DNA of 64,000 bases from Artemisia argyi (taxonomy: Eukaryota > Streptophyta > Magnoliopsida > Asterales > Asteraceae). The stretch spans positions 82,920,259-82,984,258 of the forward strand of contig CM060680.1 in assembly GCA_030686995.1 (NCBI GenBank), read 5' to 3'. The notes under the pieces are model-generated. The model was not told where the DNA came from, made no database searches, and was given only the letters and a program-made list of their open reading frames with translations. The translations under genes and the position numbers were made by a program. Shown here piece after piece: positions 50,701-62,914 of this stretch; the first letter of the stretch is position 1, and each line of letters opens with the position of its first letter.

Positions 50701-51938
50701 ATTTTTATATTTTTATTAAATATATTTTATATTAAAGTACTTTTATAAAATTTTCCAGATTTTTCCTTTGTCATTTAGTGATATTTAGAATTAATATTAG
50801 TTTAATTAATTATTAATTAATATTAAAGAATTAAATAGCAAAATTAGATTTTATTAAGTAACACATAGTTTTTATAATTTTCCTAGCTTTTATATAAGTA
50901 ATAACATTTTTAGGAATTTTTCTAGAATTTCTACTGTTCATTTTCTATTTTTTATAATATAATTAGTTTAATTAGTAATTAATTAATATTTAGAATAATA
51001 ATTAGTAAATTAGTTTAAAATACATAAAACAAAGTTTTTATAATTTTTTAGGATTCCTGTGATGGTTAATTAGATTTATAAAAATCTTCTTAATTATCTA
51101 AGTCTTTTTATTATTTTTAATAATTTAAATCAATATAATTAGTTAATTAAGAATTAAATAATAATTAATTAATAATAATTAGATAAATAGTGTGAGAAAT
51201 ATAATTTTAGTTTTAAAATAAGTTTTATAATATTTTAGACTTTTATAAATTTTAATTTTATTTTTCTAAACTTATTTTACATTTTCTTATTTATTAGTGT
51301 ATTATTAAATAATTAAAAATAGTTATTAAATAATAATAATTAATTAAATAGTTATAAAAATAATCTTAAATTTCCAATAATTTTATTATACTTTTAGGAT
51401 TACAAAAATATAATTTTCATATTTGTAGTAGTTGTATTTGACAGAATTCACGTTTAAATTCGTACGTTTACGTTTATTTAAATTTAAACGTACATTTTAT
51501 ATATTTTTACATTTTTAGGTGTTATTAACTTTTAAATAAATTAATAATTATAAAATAAATATTTTAAGTTTATTTAATTTGCATTTAAGCCCCTAAGGCA
51601 TGCAAATTCCTGCTATAGTTAAAATCGTTTTTGTTTCATACGTTTACGTTTAAATATTAAACGTACGCGTTTTTCAGTTTCTTTTCATTTGTGCCTATCT
51701 GATTTCACGTATTAGTTGATCTAGCTTATCAAAGCTATTCTAACTTATATCTCAGTAGTACAATCACTTGAACCCTTTCCTATTCAATTCACCTGATCTC
51801 AAAGTCATTTTATTTCAGATTTCACGCCTCGTTGGGATTTAACGACCTGGGGAAACACTACCTTCCACGGAGTATTGGTTTAGACTGTTTGACTTGTTGA
51901 CCGTTACTTGGTTGATATTTTCTGACTGGTTACTGCCA
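47744..51938 (+). repeat. 5' LTR of the Athila-like element, about 4.2 kb
   Basis: Starts TGATGAGTGTGTAAATACTC, which with ACTCATCA just after makes a short palindrome. The end is set at CTGCCA, ten bases before the primer site. Parts: an array of TTTAGTCCCT/TTGGTCCTT words (47890-48230), a C-rich part (48280-48700), and a very AT-rich part (50560-51700). Short ORFs here occur identically in the other LTR and carry no known domain. Confidence 0.85.
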
Positions 51939-51947
51939 ATAAAAATT

Positions 51948-51965
51948 TGGCGCCGATGCCGGGGA
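51948..51965 (+). other. Primer binding site resembling the tRNA-Asp type
   Basis: TGGCGCCGATGCCGGGGA is one base different from the TGGCGCCGTTGCCGGGGA site used by many plant gypsy elements, complementary to the 3' end of tRNA-Asp. Confidence 0.8.
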
Positions 51966-52145
51966 GGTGTGCTGCGTATTACGACTTTTGAAGCATCTGT
52001 GAGTTTGAATTAATCACTCATTGTTTTATATCATCTTTTGTCCATATTTCTATATTACTTTATAAAAACAAAAATCCAAAAAGATTTTTCTTTTCCATTT
52101 TTAATTTCCCGTCACTCTAAGGATTCTTAGAGTCGTCTCTAGTGC

Positions 52146-53506
52146 ATGCGCACTCGTTCTTCTAGGTCAACAAGCCCTTTCCGTGAGCTTGTTAGAATTC
52201 CTCGAAGACACCGTAGACGTTCTGCCCCAACAGCCGTATCTGAGATACGTGCTGTTACCACAAAAAAAGTTATCATGGCGGAAGACCGTCCGATAAATGA
52301 GCTTCTCCAAGCACCCATTGAGGGTTACGGAGACGCTATTGTTGTCCCAGCCATTGTGGCTAAATACTTTGAGCTCGAAACCGGGTTACTAAATCTAGTA
52401 ACCTCAAGCCAATTTTATGGTTTTGAGAGGGATGATCCTCGTGCTCATATTCGATGGTTTAACAAGATTACATCTACCATCAAATACAAGAACGTCCCTT
52501 CCGAAGCAGCCAAGCTTCTTCTATTCCCATTTTCTCTTGAGGGGGCAGCCCGGATTTGGCTGGAAAAACAACCTCCTCGTTCAATAACATCATGGGAGGA
52601 TTTAGTTACCAAATTTTTAAGCGATTTTTTCCCCCGTCCAGAACGACAAGTCTTAAAAATGAAATCATCAAATTTACTCAAAGGTTTGATGAATCGTTTG
52701 GTGACGCATGGGATCGTTTCAAATAATTGCTTTGTCGATGTCCTCATCATGGTTTCACTGAATTAATGCAAATTGACACTTTTTATAATGGTGTGAGTCA
52801 ATCTGACCAAGATTCTCTCAATGCCTCCGCGGGAGGTAATTTTTTGAGTAAAACCACTAAAGAAGCTTTAGAAATCATTGAAAATAAGTCCAAGGTCCGC
52901 ACTACACGCATAAAGCCATATAACTCCCAAGTGAGTGTTGGTCCTTCTACTTCATCTCCCGTGAGTACTTCTAGCACCGATGCTAAGATAGACAAACTCA
53001 CGGACGCTATTCAAGCTTTGATTCTCTCAAACTAAAAGAAAGTCACTTTCACACAAAACCCTTCACATGCTGAAGTAAAAAAGGTGGAAGTTTGTGTCAC
53101 TTGTGGTGGCCCACATGCATACTACAACTGTACTGCCACCGATGGTAGTCCTTTTGAAGCCAATGCCTTAGCCAGTACTACAAATCAGGGAGGTAATCAA
53201 TACCGTCCTCAAATGGAACCAAGTTACCGTGCTAACACACATATGGGACCACCTGGTTTCAACCAAAACCCAAATTTGCAAAATCGAAACCAGAACCAAC
53301 CTCGAATGAACCAAGGTTATCAAAACCAAGGGAATTTCAATCCTGGACAGAATCAAGGTTTCCACAATCAAGGAAACTTTAACAGAAACAATTTCAACCC
53401 GGGAAATCATTTTCAGGGAAATGGTAATCCAAATCAGGGAAATTTTCAACCACAACAAGGTTATAATCAAAATAACCGAGTCCAAAATTTTCCCAACCAA
53501 ACATAA
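52146..53506 (+). pseudogene. Athila-like gag, broken
   Basis: Starts MRTRSSRSTSPF or, more likely, at MAEDRPINELLQ (52275). The capsid part (FELETGLLNLVTSSQFYGF...LLLFPFSLEGAARIWL...FFPRPER) is typical of Athila/Tat retrotrans_gag. A frameshift at about 52670-52730 moves the reading to a second frame (MQIDTFYNGVSQSDQDSL...), a TAA stops it at 53033, and a Cys-His motif CVTCGGPHAYYNC plus an Asn/Gln-rich tail follow (53084-53506) before another TAA. Confidence 0.8.
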
Positions 53507-53542
53507 GCCATTCTCCCAGCTCCACAACCATCATCCGATGAG

Positions 53543-56500
53543 TTGTTGAAGCAGTTCATGAAAACTCAAGAAGAGAGAAACAGGTTGTTGGTCAGCCAGA
53601 TTTCTAAAATTAAGAAATCTTTAAATGAACGACCCTCGGGCTCTGGGAAACTTCCGAGCAACACGATCGCAAACCCGAGGGGCGATGCAAAGGCGATCAC
53701 AACCAGGAGCGGAGTTTCATATGACGGACCCACTGTTCCCACTACCACTTCTTCTCCTTCTCCCAAGGTAGTGGAAAATAAAACCGACGTAAATAAGGAC
53801 GAAGTACTTCCTACTCATAATGGGGGTACCCAAGACGTCCCACCTCATGTTGTCCCGAAACCCAAACCAAAACCTAGAGTTGTTTTTGAACCCAATGATA
53901 TCCCAGTTGAAACACCTAAGTCCAAAACTTCTACCTCCTCTATTCCTTACCCCTCACGTTTGAATGAGCAAAAGCTCCGCGAAAAGGCTAGTCACCAGAT
54001 GGATAAATTCTTTCAAATCTTCCAAGATTTGCATTTTGACATTAGCTTCGCGGATGCTATTATCCTGATGCCCAAATTTGCATCAACAATCAAACACTTG
54101 TTAAGCAACAAGGAGAAACTGTTTGAAATGGCAAAGACTCCCTTGAATGAGAATTGCTCAGCAGTTCTTTTAAAGAAGCTTCCCGAGAAGCTGGGAGATC
54201 CTGGAAAATTTTTAATACCTTGTGTATTTCCAGGAATGGTTGATTGCTATGCCTTGGCCGATCTTGGTGCAAGCATCAACCTAATGCCTTATTCAGTTTG
54301 GAAGAAACTTTCTCTTCCGGATCTTACTCCTACCTGCATGACTCTAGAGCTTGTAGATCGATCGATATCTCGTCTTCTTGGCATTGCCGAGGACGTGTTT
54401 GTGAAAGTAGGAAAGTTCCATCTCCCCGCTGACTTTGTGGTTGTTGATTTCGATGCTGATCAAAGGGTCCCTCTTATTGTTGGGAGGGGATTCTTTAGAA
54501 CGGGCCGTGCTCTTATCGATGTATTTGAGCAAGAAATCACTTTGCGTGTGGGTAATGAAGCTGTTACCTTTAACCTCGATCAAACCTCGAGGTACTCCTC
54601 AAATTATGATTCTGAAGCAGTTAATCAAATAGATATCATAGACATTGCTTCAGAGGAGTACTCTCAAGAATTTCTTGGTTACTCTCATAATTTTGTGAGT
54701 GGGGATTCCACTCCATCATCTGAACCTATCATTTCTGACTCTTCCCCTTCTCTCACTCCGTTTGAGGGAAGTGATTTCCTTTTGGAAGAGGTCGAAGCTT
54801 TTCTCAAAAGTGATTCAGTTCCAACAGGAATTGATAACACTGAGATTGATCTGGAGGGAGATATTCTTCTCCTTGAGAAATTGCTAAATCAAGACAATTC
54901 TCCTCCACTCCCTCCCGTACAACTTCATAATGAGGAAATTAAATCGGTTGATAAAAATGATGAATTTCCTGAGGTCGAGCTCAATGACTTACCTCCTCAT
55001 CTTGAATACGCATTTTTGGAGGATAATGATAAATTACCCGTCATTATTGCTAAAGGTTTAAGTAATGAGGAAAAGGTTGCTCTCATAAAGGTCTTGAAGT
55101 CACACAAGCAAGCAATTGCTTGGAAGCTCTCCGATATTAAGGGTATTAACCCAGATTTTTGTACACACAAAATCTTAATGGATGATGACTTCAAACCCGC
55201 AGTGCAATATCAAAGACGGGTGAATCCAAAAATCCATGATGTCATTAAACAAGAGGTTCTCAAACTTCTTGATGCAGGATTGATTTACCCCATCTCTGAC
55301 AGTCCATAGGTTAGTCCCATCCATTGCGTCCCAAAAAAGGGTGGCATTACTGTTGTCACTAATGAGGAAAATGAGTTGATTCCAACTCGGCTGGTTACCG
55401 GGTGGCGTGTTTGCATTGACTATCGTAAGTTGAATGACGCCACCCGCAAAGACCACTTTCCGCTGCCCTTTATGGATCAGATGCTTGAGAGTTTAGCGGG
55501 AAATGAGTACTATTGTTTCCTTGATGGTTTCTCAGGATACTTTCAAATCCCCATTGATCCATCGGATCAAGAAAAGACTACCTTTACATGCCCTTATGGA
55601 ACCTTTGCTTATAAACGTATGCCTTTTGGCTTATGTAATGCTCCAGGTACGTTCCAAAGGTGCATGATGGCCATATTTACCGACATGATCGGTAAAACCA
55701 TGGAGGTCTTTATGGATGACTTCTCGGTCATTGGGGATTCATTCCAAACATGTCTCACCAATTTATAAAAAATGTTGAAAAGGTGTGAAGACACCAATCT
55801 ATGTTTAAATTGGGAAAAAAGTCATTTTATGGTCAAAGAGGGCATTGTCCTCGGCCATAAGATTTCCAAGAATGGGATTGAGGTTGACAGAGCTAAGGTT
55901 GATGTCATTGCTAAATTGCCTCGCCCTACTACCGTCAAAGGTATTAGGAGTTTCTTGGGTCATGCCGGTTTCTATCGTCAATTCATACAAGATTTTTCTA
56001 AAATCTCACGGCCTATGACTCATCTCCTCGAAAAGGATGCTCCTTTTATCTTCTCACCAGAGTGCATCGAAACTTTTGAAACATTGAAGAAAAGCTTACT
56101 GAAGCACCCATTCTTGTTGCCCCCGACTGGGATTTACCCTTTGAGCTTATGTGCGATGCAAGTGATTTTGCTATCGGTGCAGTCTTGGGGCAACGCAAAA
56201 TGAAACACTTTCAGCCTATCCACTACGCAAGCAAAACTATGAACGAAGCTCAAACTCATTACACCACTACGGAAAAAGAATTATTAGCCGTGGTGTATGC
56301 TTTTGAAAAGTTTTGGACATACTTAATCTTGACAAAATGTGTAGTGTATACGGATCACTCGGCTCTAAAATATCTCTTTGCAAAACAAGATGCAAAGCCG
56401 AGATTGCTCCGTTGGGTTCTCCTCCTTCAGGAATTTGATATCATTATTCGTGATAAAAAAGGAGCTGAGAACCTGGCTGCTGATCATCTGTCCCGATTAG

Positions 56501-57886
56501 AGAACCCTCATTAAGATGTGTATGAGAAAAAGGAAATAAATGAAACATTTCCTCTCGAAACACTCAATGCGGTTGCTTTTCACGGAGATTCTACTACCCC
56601 ATGGTTTGCTGACTTCGCAAACTACCATGCGGGTAACTTTGTTGTGAAAGGGATGTCAACCCAACAGAAGAATAAATTCTTTAAGGACGTCAAACATTAC
56701 TTCTGGGATGACCCCTACTTATTCAAAATCTGTGCGGATCAAGTCATCCGACGGTGTGTATATGGACAGGAAGCCACTGAAATTCTCAAGGCTTGCCATG
56801 CTGGACCTATGGGGGGCCATCATAGTCCCAATTACACCGCCAAAAAGGTGTTTGATTCCGGATTCTTCTGGCCCAATTTATAAAGATGCCCAGGATCTCA
56901 TTAAAACCCGTGACGCTTGTCAACGTCACAGGAACATTTCACAAAGAAATGAGATGCCACAAAATGCTATTCAAGTCTGTGAGATCTTTGATATCTGGGG
57001 CATTGACTTTATGGGGCCATTCCCATCATCTAGAGGAAACAAATACATACTTGTGGCTGTTGACTACTTATCAAAATGGGTTGAAGCGAAAGCTTTACCC
57101 ACAAATGATGCCCGAGTTGTAGTAAAATTCCTGAAATCTCTTTTTGCCCGTTTTGGAACTCCACGTGCTATCATAAGTGATCGTGGTACGCATTTCTGCA
57201 ATGACAAATTTGACAAAGTCATGCAAAAGTATGGTGTAACTCACCGTCTTTCCACCGCGTATCACCCACAAACAAGTGGGCAAGTGGAGGTTTCAAACCG
57301 TGGTATCAAAAGGATACTTGAGAGGACTGTAGGAGAAAACCGTGCTGCCTGGTCGGATAAATTAGATGACGCACTATGGGCCTTTCGTAGAGCTTATAAA
57401 ACACCCATTGGGTGTACGCCTTACAAGCTTGTGTTCGGAAAGACATGTCATCTACCGATGGAACTTGAGCACAAAGCCTACTGGGCATTGAAACATGCCA
57501 ACTTTGACCTCAAAACTGCTGGTGATCACCGAAAAGTTCAAATGAATGAATTAAATGAACTACGTGATCAGGCTTACGAGAACTCTTTAATCTATAAAGA
57601 AAAGACAAAGAAGATTCATGACTCAAAAATAAAGAACCGCGTTTTTAACGTTGGTGATTGAGTCCTTCTCTTTAATTCTAGATTAAAGATCTTCTCGGGT
57701 AAACTCAAAACCCGTTGAACTGGCCCATTAACTATCACTAAGGTTTATCCATATGGTACCGTTGAGTTATCTCAAAATGACGGTCCATGTTTTAAAGTGA
57801 ATGGGCATCGTGTGAAACACTACTTTGGAGAGGACATACCATCCATGGTTGTCCCGGATCACCAAACTTTCCCCAAGGACAATTAA
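53543..57886 (+). pseudogene. Athila-like pol: protease, RT, RNase H, integrase, with many stops
   Basis: Protease motif ALADLGASINLM (about 54250); RT with PFGLCNAPGTFQRCM and catalytic FMDDFS; RNase H with [28 protein letters not shown] and YTDHSAL; integrase zinc-binding HHSPNY...CDACQR-like region, then [20 protein letters not shown] and [10 protein letters not shown]. The end reads YGTVELSQND...FPKDN. Stops interrupt at about 55307, 55766, 56512, 56881, 57659 and 57718, with frame changes near 56110 and about 56890. Several stops sit where Trp, Gln or Arg codons are usual, consistent with C-to-T or G-to-A decay of methylated cytosines (inference). No env-like ORF was seen. Confidence 0.85.
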
Positions 57887-58799
57887 ATTCGGGGTCGAGT
57901 CAAGCTAGCGACTCGGTAATCAAAAACAGTAGCTTCATCATGGACAATTTAATTCGAGGTCGAATCAAGCTAGCGACTTGGTAATCAAAAACAGTAGCAA
58001 TATGGGTTTTCACCCATATTTCTATCTTCTTTCTCTTTTCTACCACCCTAGTGTGGGGGAGATGCCCCACATGTTGTATATATGTATATAAGCCTTAAAA
58101 AAACTTAAAAAAAAAACCATGTAAATAGCCTAAAATAAAGGTTATTAATATTTCCTTCTTACGTTCTAAGTGTCGTTTTAACACCCGCTGCTTTGAATAT
58201 TGAGGGCAATATTCATTTCTAAGTGTGGTGGGGGGGGGGGGGATTCTCACGAATTCAAACACATGTTCCATCAAGCACCCTCATTTGATCAAAATTTAAA
58301 GTTTTTTTCACACTTAGAAATACAATAAATGGTTATCAGTCCGCCATGTCTAACCCACATAAGGATTGGCTAATCCAGGAGCAAACGGCTCTTGGTAAAG
58401 ATATCTCAAAACCGTTGATGGCTTGCAATTTGCCCAAAATTGTATGGTAAATCAACTCGCCATATCCTAAAAAGTGATAGAGTTGGCTAGCCCGCAAGAT
58501 TATGGCTTGTGGTAAAGGCAGTGGAAAAACCATAATTGGTAATCAGCTCACCAAGATGTTGACTTTGTCCATCAAGATTTGGCTAGTCCAGAAGCAAACG
58601 GCTTTTGGTAAAGACAAAACAAATCCGTTGACAGCTGGTGGTTTGCTCAAAATCACATGGTTATCAAGTGGACCATAGTTCTTACTTGAACTGATACATT
58701 TGGCTACTCCAGAAGTGATGGCTTTTGGTAAAGAGACATAAATCTATTAAATTTTCTCAAAAGATTGCTAGGGACTAGCAATAGTTTAGTGTGGGGGAT
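57887..58799 (+). repeat. Athila 3' non-coding region with two tandem arrays and polypurine tract
   Basis: A 66-bp unit with CAAGCTAGCGACT(C/T)GGTAATC is doubled (57890-58000). A second diverged array (about 58340-58740) has four copies of roughly 100-120 bp, each with TTGGCTA(G)TCCAGAAG and GGCTTTTGGTAAAG words. A G12 run lies near 58229-58242. The likely polypurine tract is AGTGTGGGGGAT at 58788-58799, directly before the 3' LTR. Confidence 0.75.
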
Positions 58800-61700
58800 T
58801 GATGAGTGTGTAAATACTCATCATTTCAGTCACATTTAGACTACAAAAACATCTGAAAACACACAGGAATGCCTTAAAATACATAAAATATCCCTGGATT
58901 GTGTTTTTTTGCAAAAGAATTGAAAATTGATGAAAAACAACATATTTCACATAATTTACAGTTTCAGTCCCTGAACTTTGACAAATTGGCAAAAATAGTC
59001 CCTGGTAATCCAAAACTTGTTAAATATCATCTAAGGTCCTTAGGGATTCATAAGTTTTCAAAACTAGTCCTTTAAAAGTTAAAAATTTCAAAATGACAAC
59101 TTTAGTCCCTCAAATTTGAAAAATGTCAAATTTAGTCCTTAAGGTTTTGAAAATGGAAAAATATTAAAAATAAACCTTGTACTATTCATGATTGGCATAA
59201 TTGGTCCTTGTGATAACATTGTTATATTAACAGGTTTAGTCCCTAAAAAATCCAAATATTACAACATTGGTCCTTGGGCTTTAATACCATAAACCAAACC
59301 GGACCCTTTATATTAAAACCAAAACCAAATCTAATCCAAGCCAAACACAACACCCAAGCCCACCTATTGTTTTCCTGACCCAAACAAACCCCAGCCCAAT
59401 CCCTTTAATATATAAAATGGGGTTTGACCCCGTTTGACTTCCCCAAAACCGCCAAACCATCACCACTGTTCACTCTCCTCTCCCACACCTGCAACCTGTA
59501 AACCAGGGTGGTTTTGTGCCACCTTTCACCCCCCAGCTGGCTACCCTACATCCACCAGCTTATCCCACACCCCATCATACCACCCCATGAGGCATTTAAT
59601 GCTTCTTCACCATATTTCTTCCAAAATCATATCATGTCCTCTGTTTTCAACCTAAACCCCCAATTTGGCCGCCAAACTACTTTTCCTTGTCCCTTCCACC
59701 TCCACAACCCTCCAAACTTCCTTAATTGAAATAAAGCAACCCCTAGCCACCTGTTTCCATTTTTGGCGCCAAAATGCCATTTGTACGGTTAAGATGAAAG
59801 ACAGAGATCCAATGGCTCAAATGAGGTGGGAAAGATTCAGAGGACATCTGTGAAGCTCAAAAAGTCATTATAAAGAAGAAAGGAAGCAATGTGGAACCTA
59901 TCTAGTGTAATCTTAGTTTCTTAATGTCGACTTATGTAATTTTCAATTTCTAGTGTATCAATTAACTTTCAAACTTTGTATTTCATGTTCTCAGTATAAT
60001 AAAAACCTCTTTTCAGTCTCAATTTCAAGTTATCTTGTTCAATTCAGTTTATGTACTAAAAAGCTAAAAATTTCATACTGACATGAATGTTGTTGTTTGA
60101 GGTTATTCTGGACTCATTTAGCTCATATAAGCTCCAAGAAAGCTTCTGAAGGCTTTTAGTAACTTTAAAAGTTAGTGTAGTAATTAAACTAAAAAATTCA
60201 AAGAAAATCAAGAAAATAGAAAATAAATAAAAAATTGGTGGAAATCATGATCACAGCTTGGAGCAAGGTGAATAATGGATTGCCTTGGGTTTAGAAGCTT
60301 ATTGGTAAGCTGTTAGGATTGTTCTTGGTTCTTGTTCTTTGGTCTCAGCAGGATTGCATCTTGTAAGCTCAAGTCTCCAATTTTAGCTTTTCTCATTCTA
60401 TTGTTGTTTAGTTGCTATATCCTACTCATTTGTGTTTATTTGATATTAGTTAATCATAATATAGCCTAAAATTAGTTGCTTGTTTGCTGATAATCGTAGT
60501 TGCTATAAAAGTTAGTTTCACAGTTAAAAAAAGCATACTTGTGATTTATCTGTTTCATGCTAGTATTGTTGTTGTTTGATGCTCATAAAGTCTTATATAA
60601 TGATAATATAAAGTTTGGATTTAATTTTATGGAATGAATCAGTGATAAGTTTTGAAAATCAACAAATCAATAGTTTAAAGGTGTGTTTGGATCAGTGATG
60701 TCCAATGTATTCTGTGGAGTTTTTGTTGTTGTTGTTCTTTGGCTATACATGATATACTAGGTCTCAATAAGCAAAGAAAACCATAAAACTCAGGCCTTGT
60801 TAGTAAAAAAGTCAAAATTCTCTTTGATCTCATCTTATGTGTCCACTGTTAGGATTTTAGACCCAAGCTCTCATCAAATCATTGTACAAGTTGTTAGAAT
60901 AACTTAAATTAACTTTCTTTTAACTTAATACAACTTATTAAGTCAGTAGGATTAGATCTAAACTCATATAAGTCAACTTAGGTATAAAAACTAAAAAGTC
61001 AAAAAGAGCTTTGGTCAGAAATATGCAAAATGGCATGAATATTTGTGAATTTTGTGTAAGCTTTCAAGCTTTGAGCTTTTGATATGTGTTAATCTACCAG
61101 CTAAACTTGAGATTCACACATTTGTAATATTTTTGTGATTTTTCTTGTGCAAGCCACACAGGCTCAAACACACTTGCAGGGGAAGAAGCTCCCCTACTAC
61201 ACAGACCACCACCACCACCACACCCACCACTTTGGTGGCTGATTCTGAGCTACTCATTGGGTCCCACAGGCCCCAAGTTGGTTCTTTCAACCCCCCTCCT
61301 ACCCACCTTCAAGTTTTGAGCTTGGTTCTGAGCTCAAGCTCAGTGGACCCCATCTGAATCATCCCTTGAACTCTGTCCCATTTCTGTCTCAGTCACCTAA
61401 TAAGCAATTGCTTATTGAGGCTTATTAGCTTATTCTGTGAGCTTATCTTATCAAATCTAGCTTAAACAAGTCCAACTAACTTAGGTGAACCAGAATCCAC
61501 CCTTGTGGACCCCACATAAGCTCATTTGAGCTTATTTCTTAGTTTGGTCAAACTTAGTCAACTGTCAAAGCTAATAAGCACTCACAGTGCTTATTTTTGA
61601 GTTCCAAGTTATTTGTTTTTACAAAAGTTTAATATTTTAAGTATTTTAGTAGTTCTGTAAAAGAAAAATTAGAAAAAGCCAAATTTAATTATAGTGATAG

Positions 61701-62914
61701 CTTCTATTTAATAGAAATTATCTTTTTAATTTTCTTTTTAGCTTATTTATAAACACTTCTGCATTTTTATATTTTTATTAAATATATTTTATATTAAAGT
61801 ACTTTTATAAAATTTTCCAGATTTTTCCTTTGTCATTTAGTGATATTTAGAATTAATATTAGTTTAATTAATTATTAATTAATATTAAAGAATTAAATAG
61901 CAAAATTAGATTTTATTAAGTAACACATAGTTTTTATAATTTTCCTAGCTTTTATATAAGTAATAACATTTTTAGGATTTTTTCTAGAATTTCTACTATT
62001 CATTTTCTATTTTTTATAATATAATTAGTTTAATTGGTAATTAATTAATAATTAGAATAATAATTAGTAAATTAGTTTAAAAATACATAAAACAAAGTTT
62101 TTATAATTTTTTAGGATTCCTGTGATGGTTAATTAGATTTATAAAAATCTTCTTAATTATCTAAGTCTTTTTATTATTTTTAATAATTTAAATCAATATA
62201 ATTAGTTAATTAATAATTAAATAATAATTAATTAATAATAATTAGATAAATAGTGTGAAAAATATAATTTTAGTTTTAAAATAAGTTTTATAATATTTTA
62301 GACTTTTATAAATTTTAATTTTATTTTTCTAAACTTATTTTACATTTTCTTATTTATTAGTGTATTATTAAATAATTAAAAATAGTTATTAAATAATAAT
62401 GATTAATTAAATAGTTATAAAAATAATTTTAAATTTCCAATAATTTTCTTATACTTTTAGGATTCCAAAAATATAATTTTCATATTTGTGGGAGTTGTAT
62501 TTGACAGAATTCACGTTTAAATTCGTACGTCTACGTTTATTTAAATTTAAACGTACATTTTATATCTTTTTACATTTTTAGGTGTTATTAACTTTTACAT
62601 AAATTAATAATTATAAAATAAATATTTTAAGTTTATTTAATTTGTATTTAAGCCCCTAAGGCATGCAAATTCCTGCTATAGTTAAAATCGTTTTTGTTTC
62701 ATACGTTTACGTTTAACTATTAAACGTACGCGTTTTTCAGTTTCTTTTCATTTGTGCCTATCTGATTTCACTTATTAGTTGATCTAGCTTATCAAAGCTA
62801 TTCTAACTTATATCTCAGTAGTACAATCACTTGAACCCTTTCTTGTTCAATTCACCTGATCTCAAAGTCATTTTATTTCAGATTTCATGCCTCGTTGGGA
62901 TTTAACGACCTGGG
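58800..62914 (+). repeat. 3' LTR of the Athila-like element, truncated at its right end
   Basis: Matches the 5' LTR from TGATGAGTGTG to TTTAACGACCTGGG, then passes directly into MULE coding sequence. The last about 95 bp of the 5' LTR (from GAAACACTACCTTCC to CTGCCA) are missing. Confidence 0.85.

Larger units (their letters stand above)
47744..62914 (+). mobile_element. Athila-like Ty3/gypsy retrotransposon with very long LTRs, inserted in a MULE gene
   Basis: Two direct repeats (47744-about 51938 and 58800-62914) of about 4.1-4.2 kb flank a 6.9-kb interior with primer site, gag, protease, RT, RNase H and integrase in gypsy order. LTRs start TGATGAGTGTG. By eye they differ by roughly 1-3%. 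Many nonsense codons make it non-autonomous. It lies antisense to the MULE transposase and splits it between NPG and KTSSGN. The right LTR stops about 95 bp before the position where the left LTR ends, so the right boundary is deleted. Confidence 0.9.
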
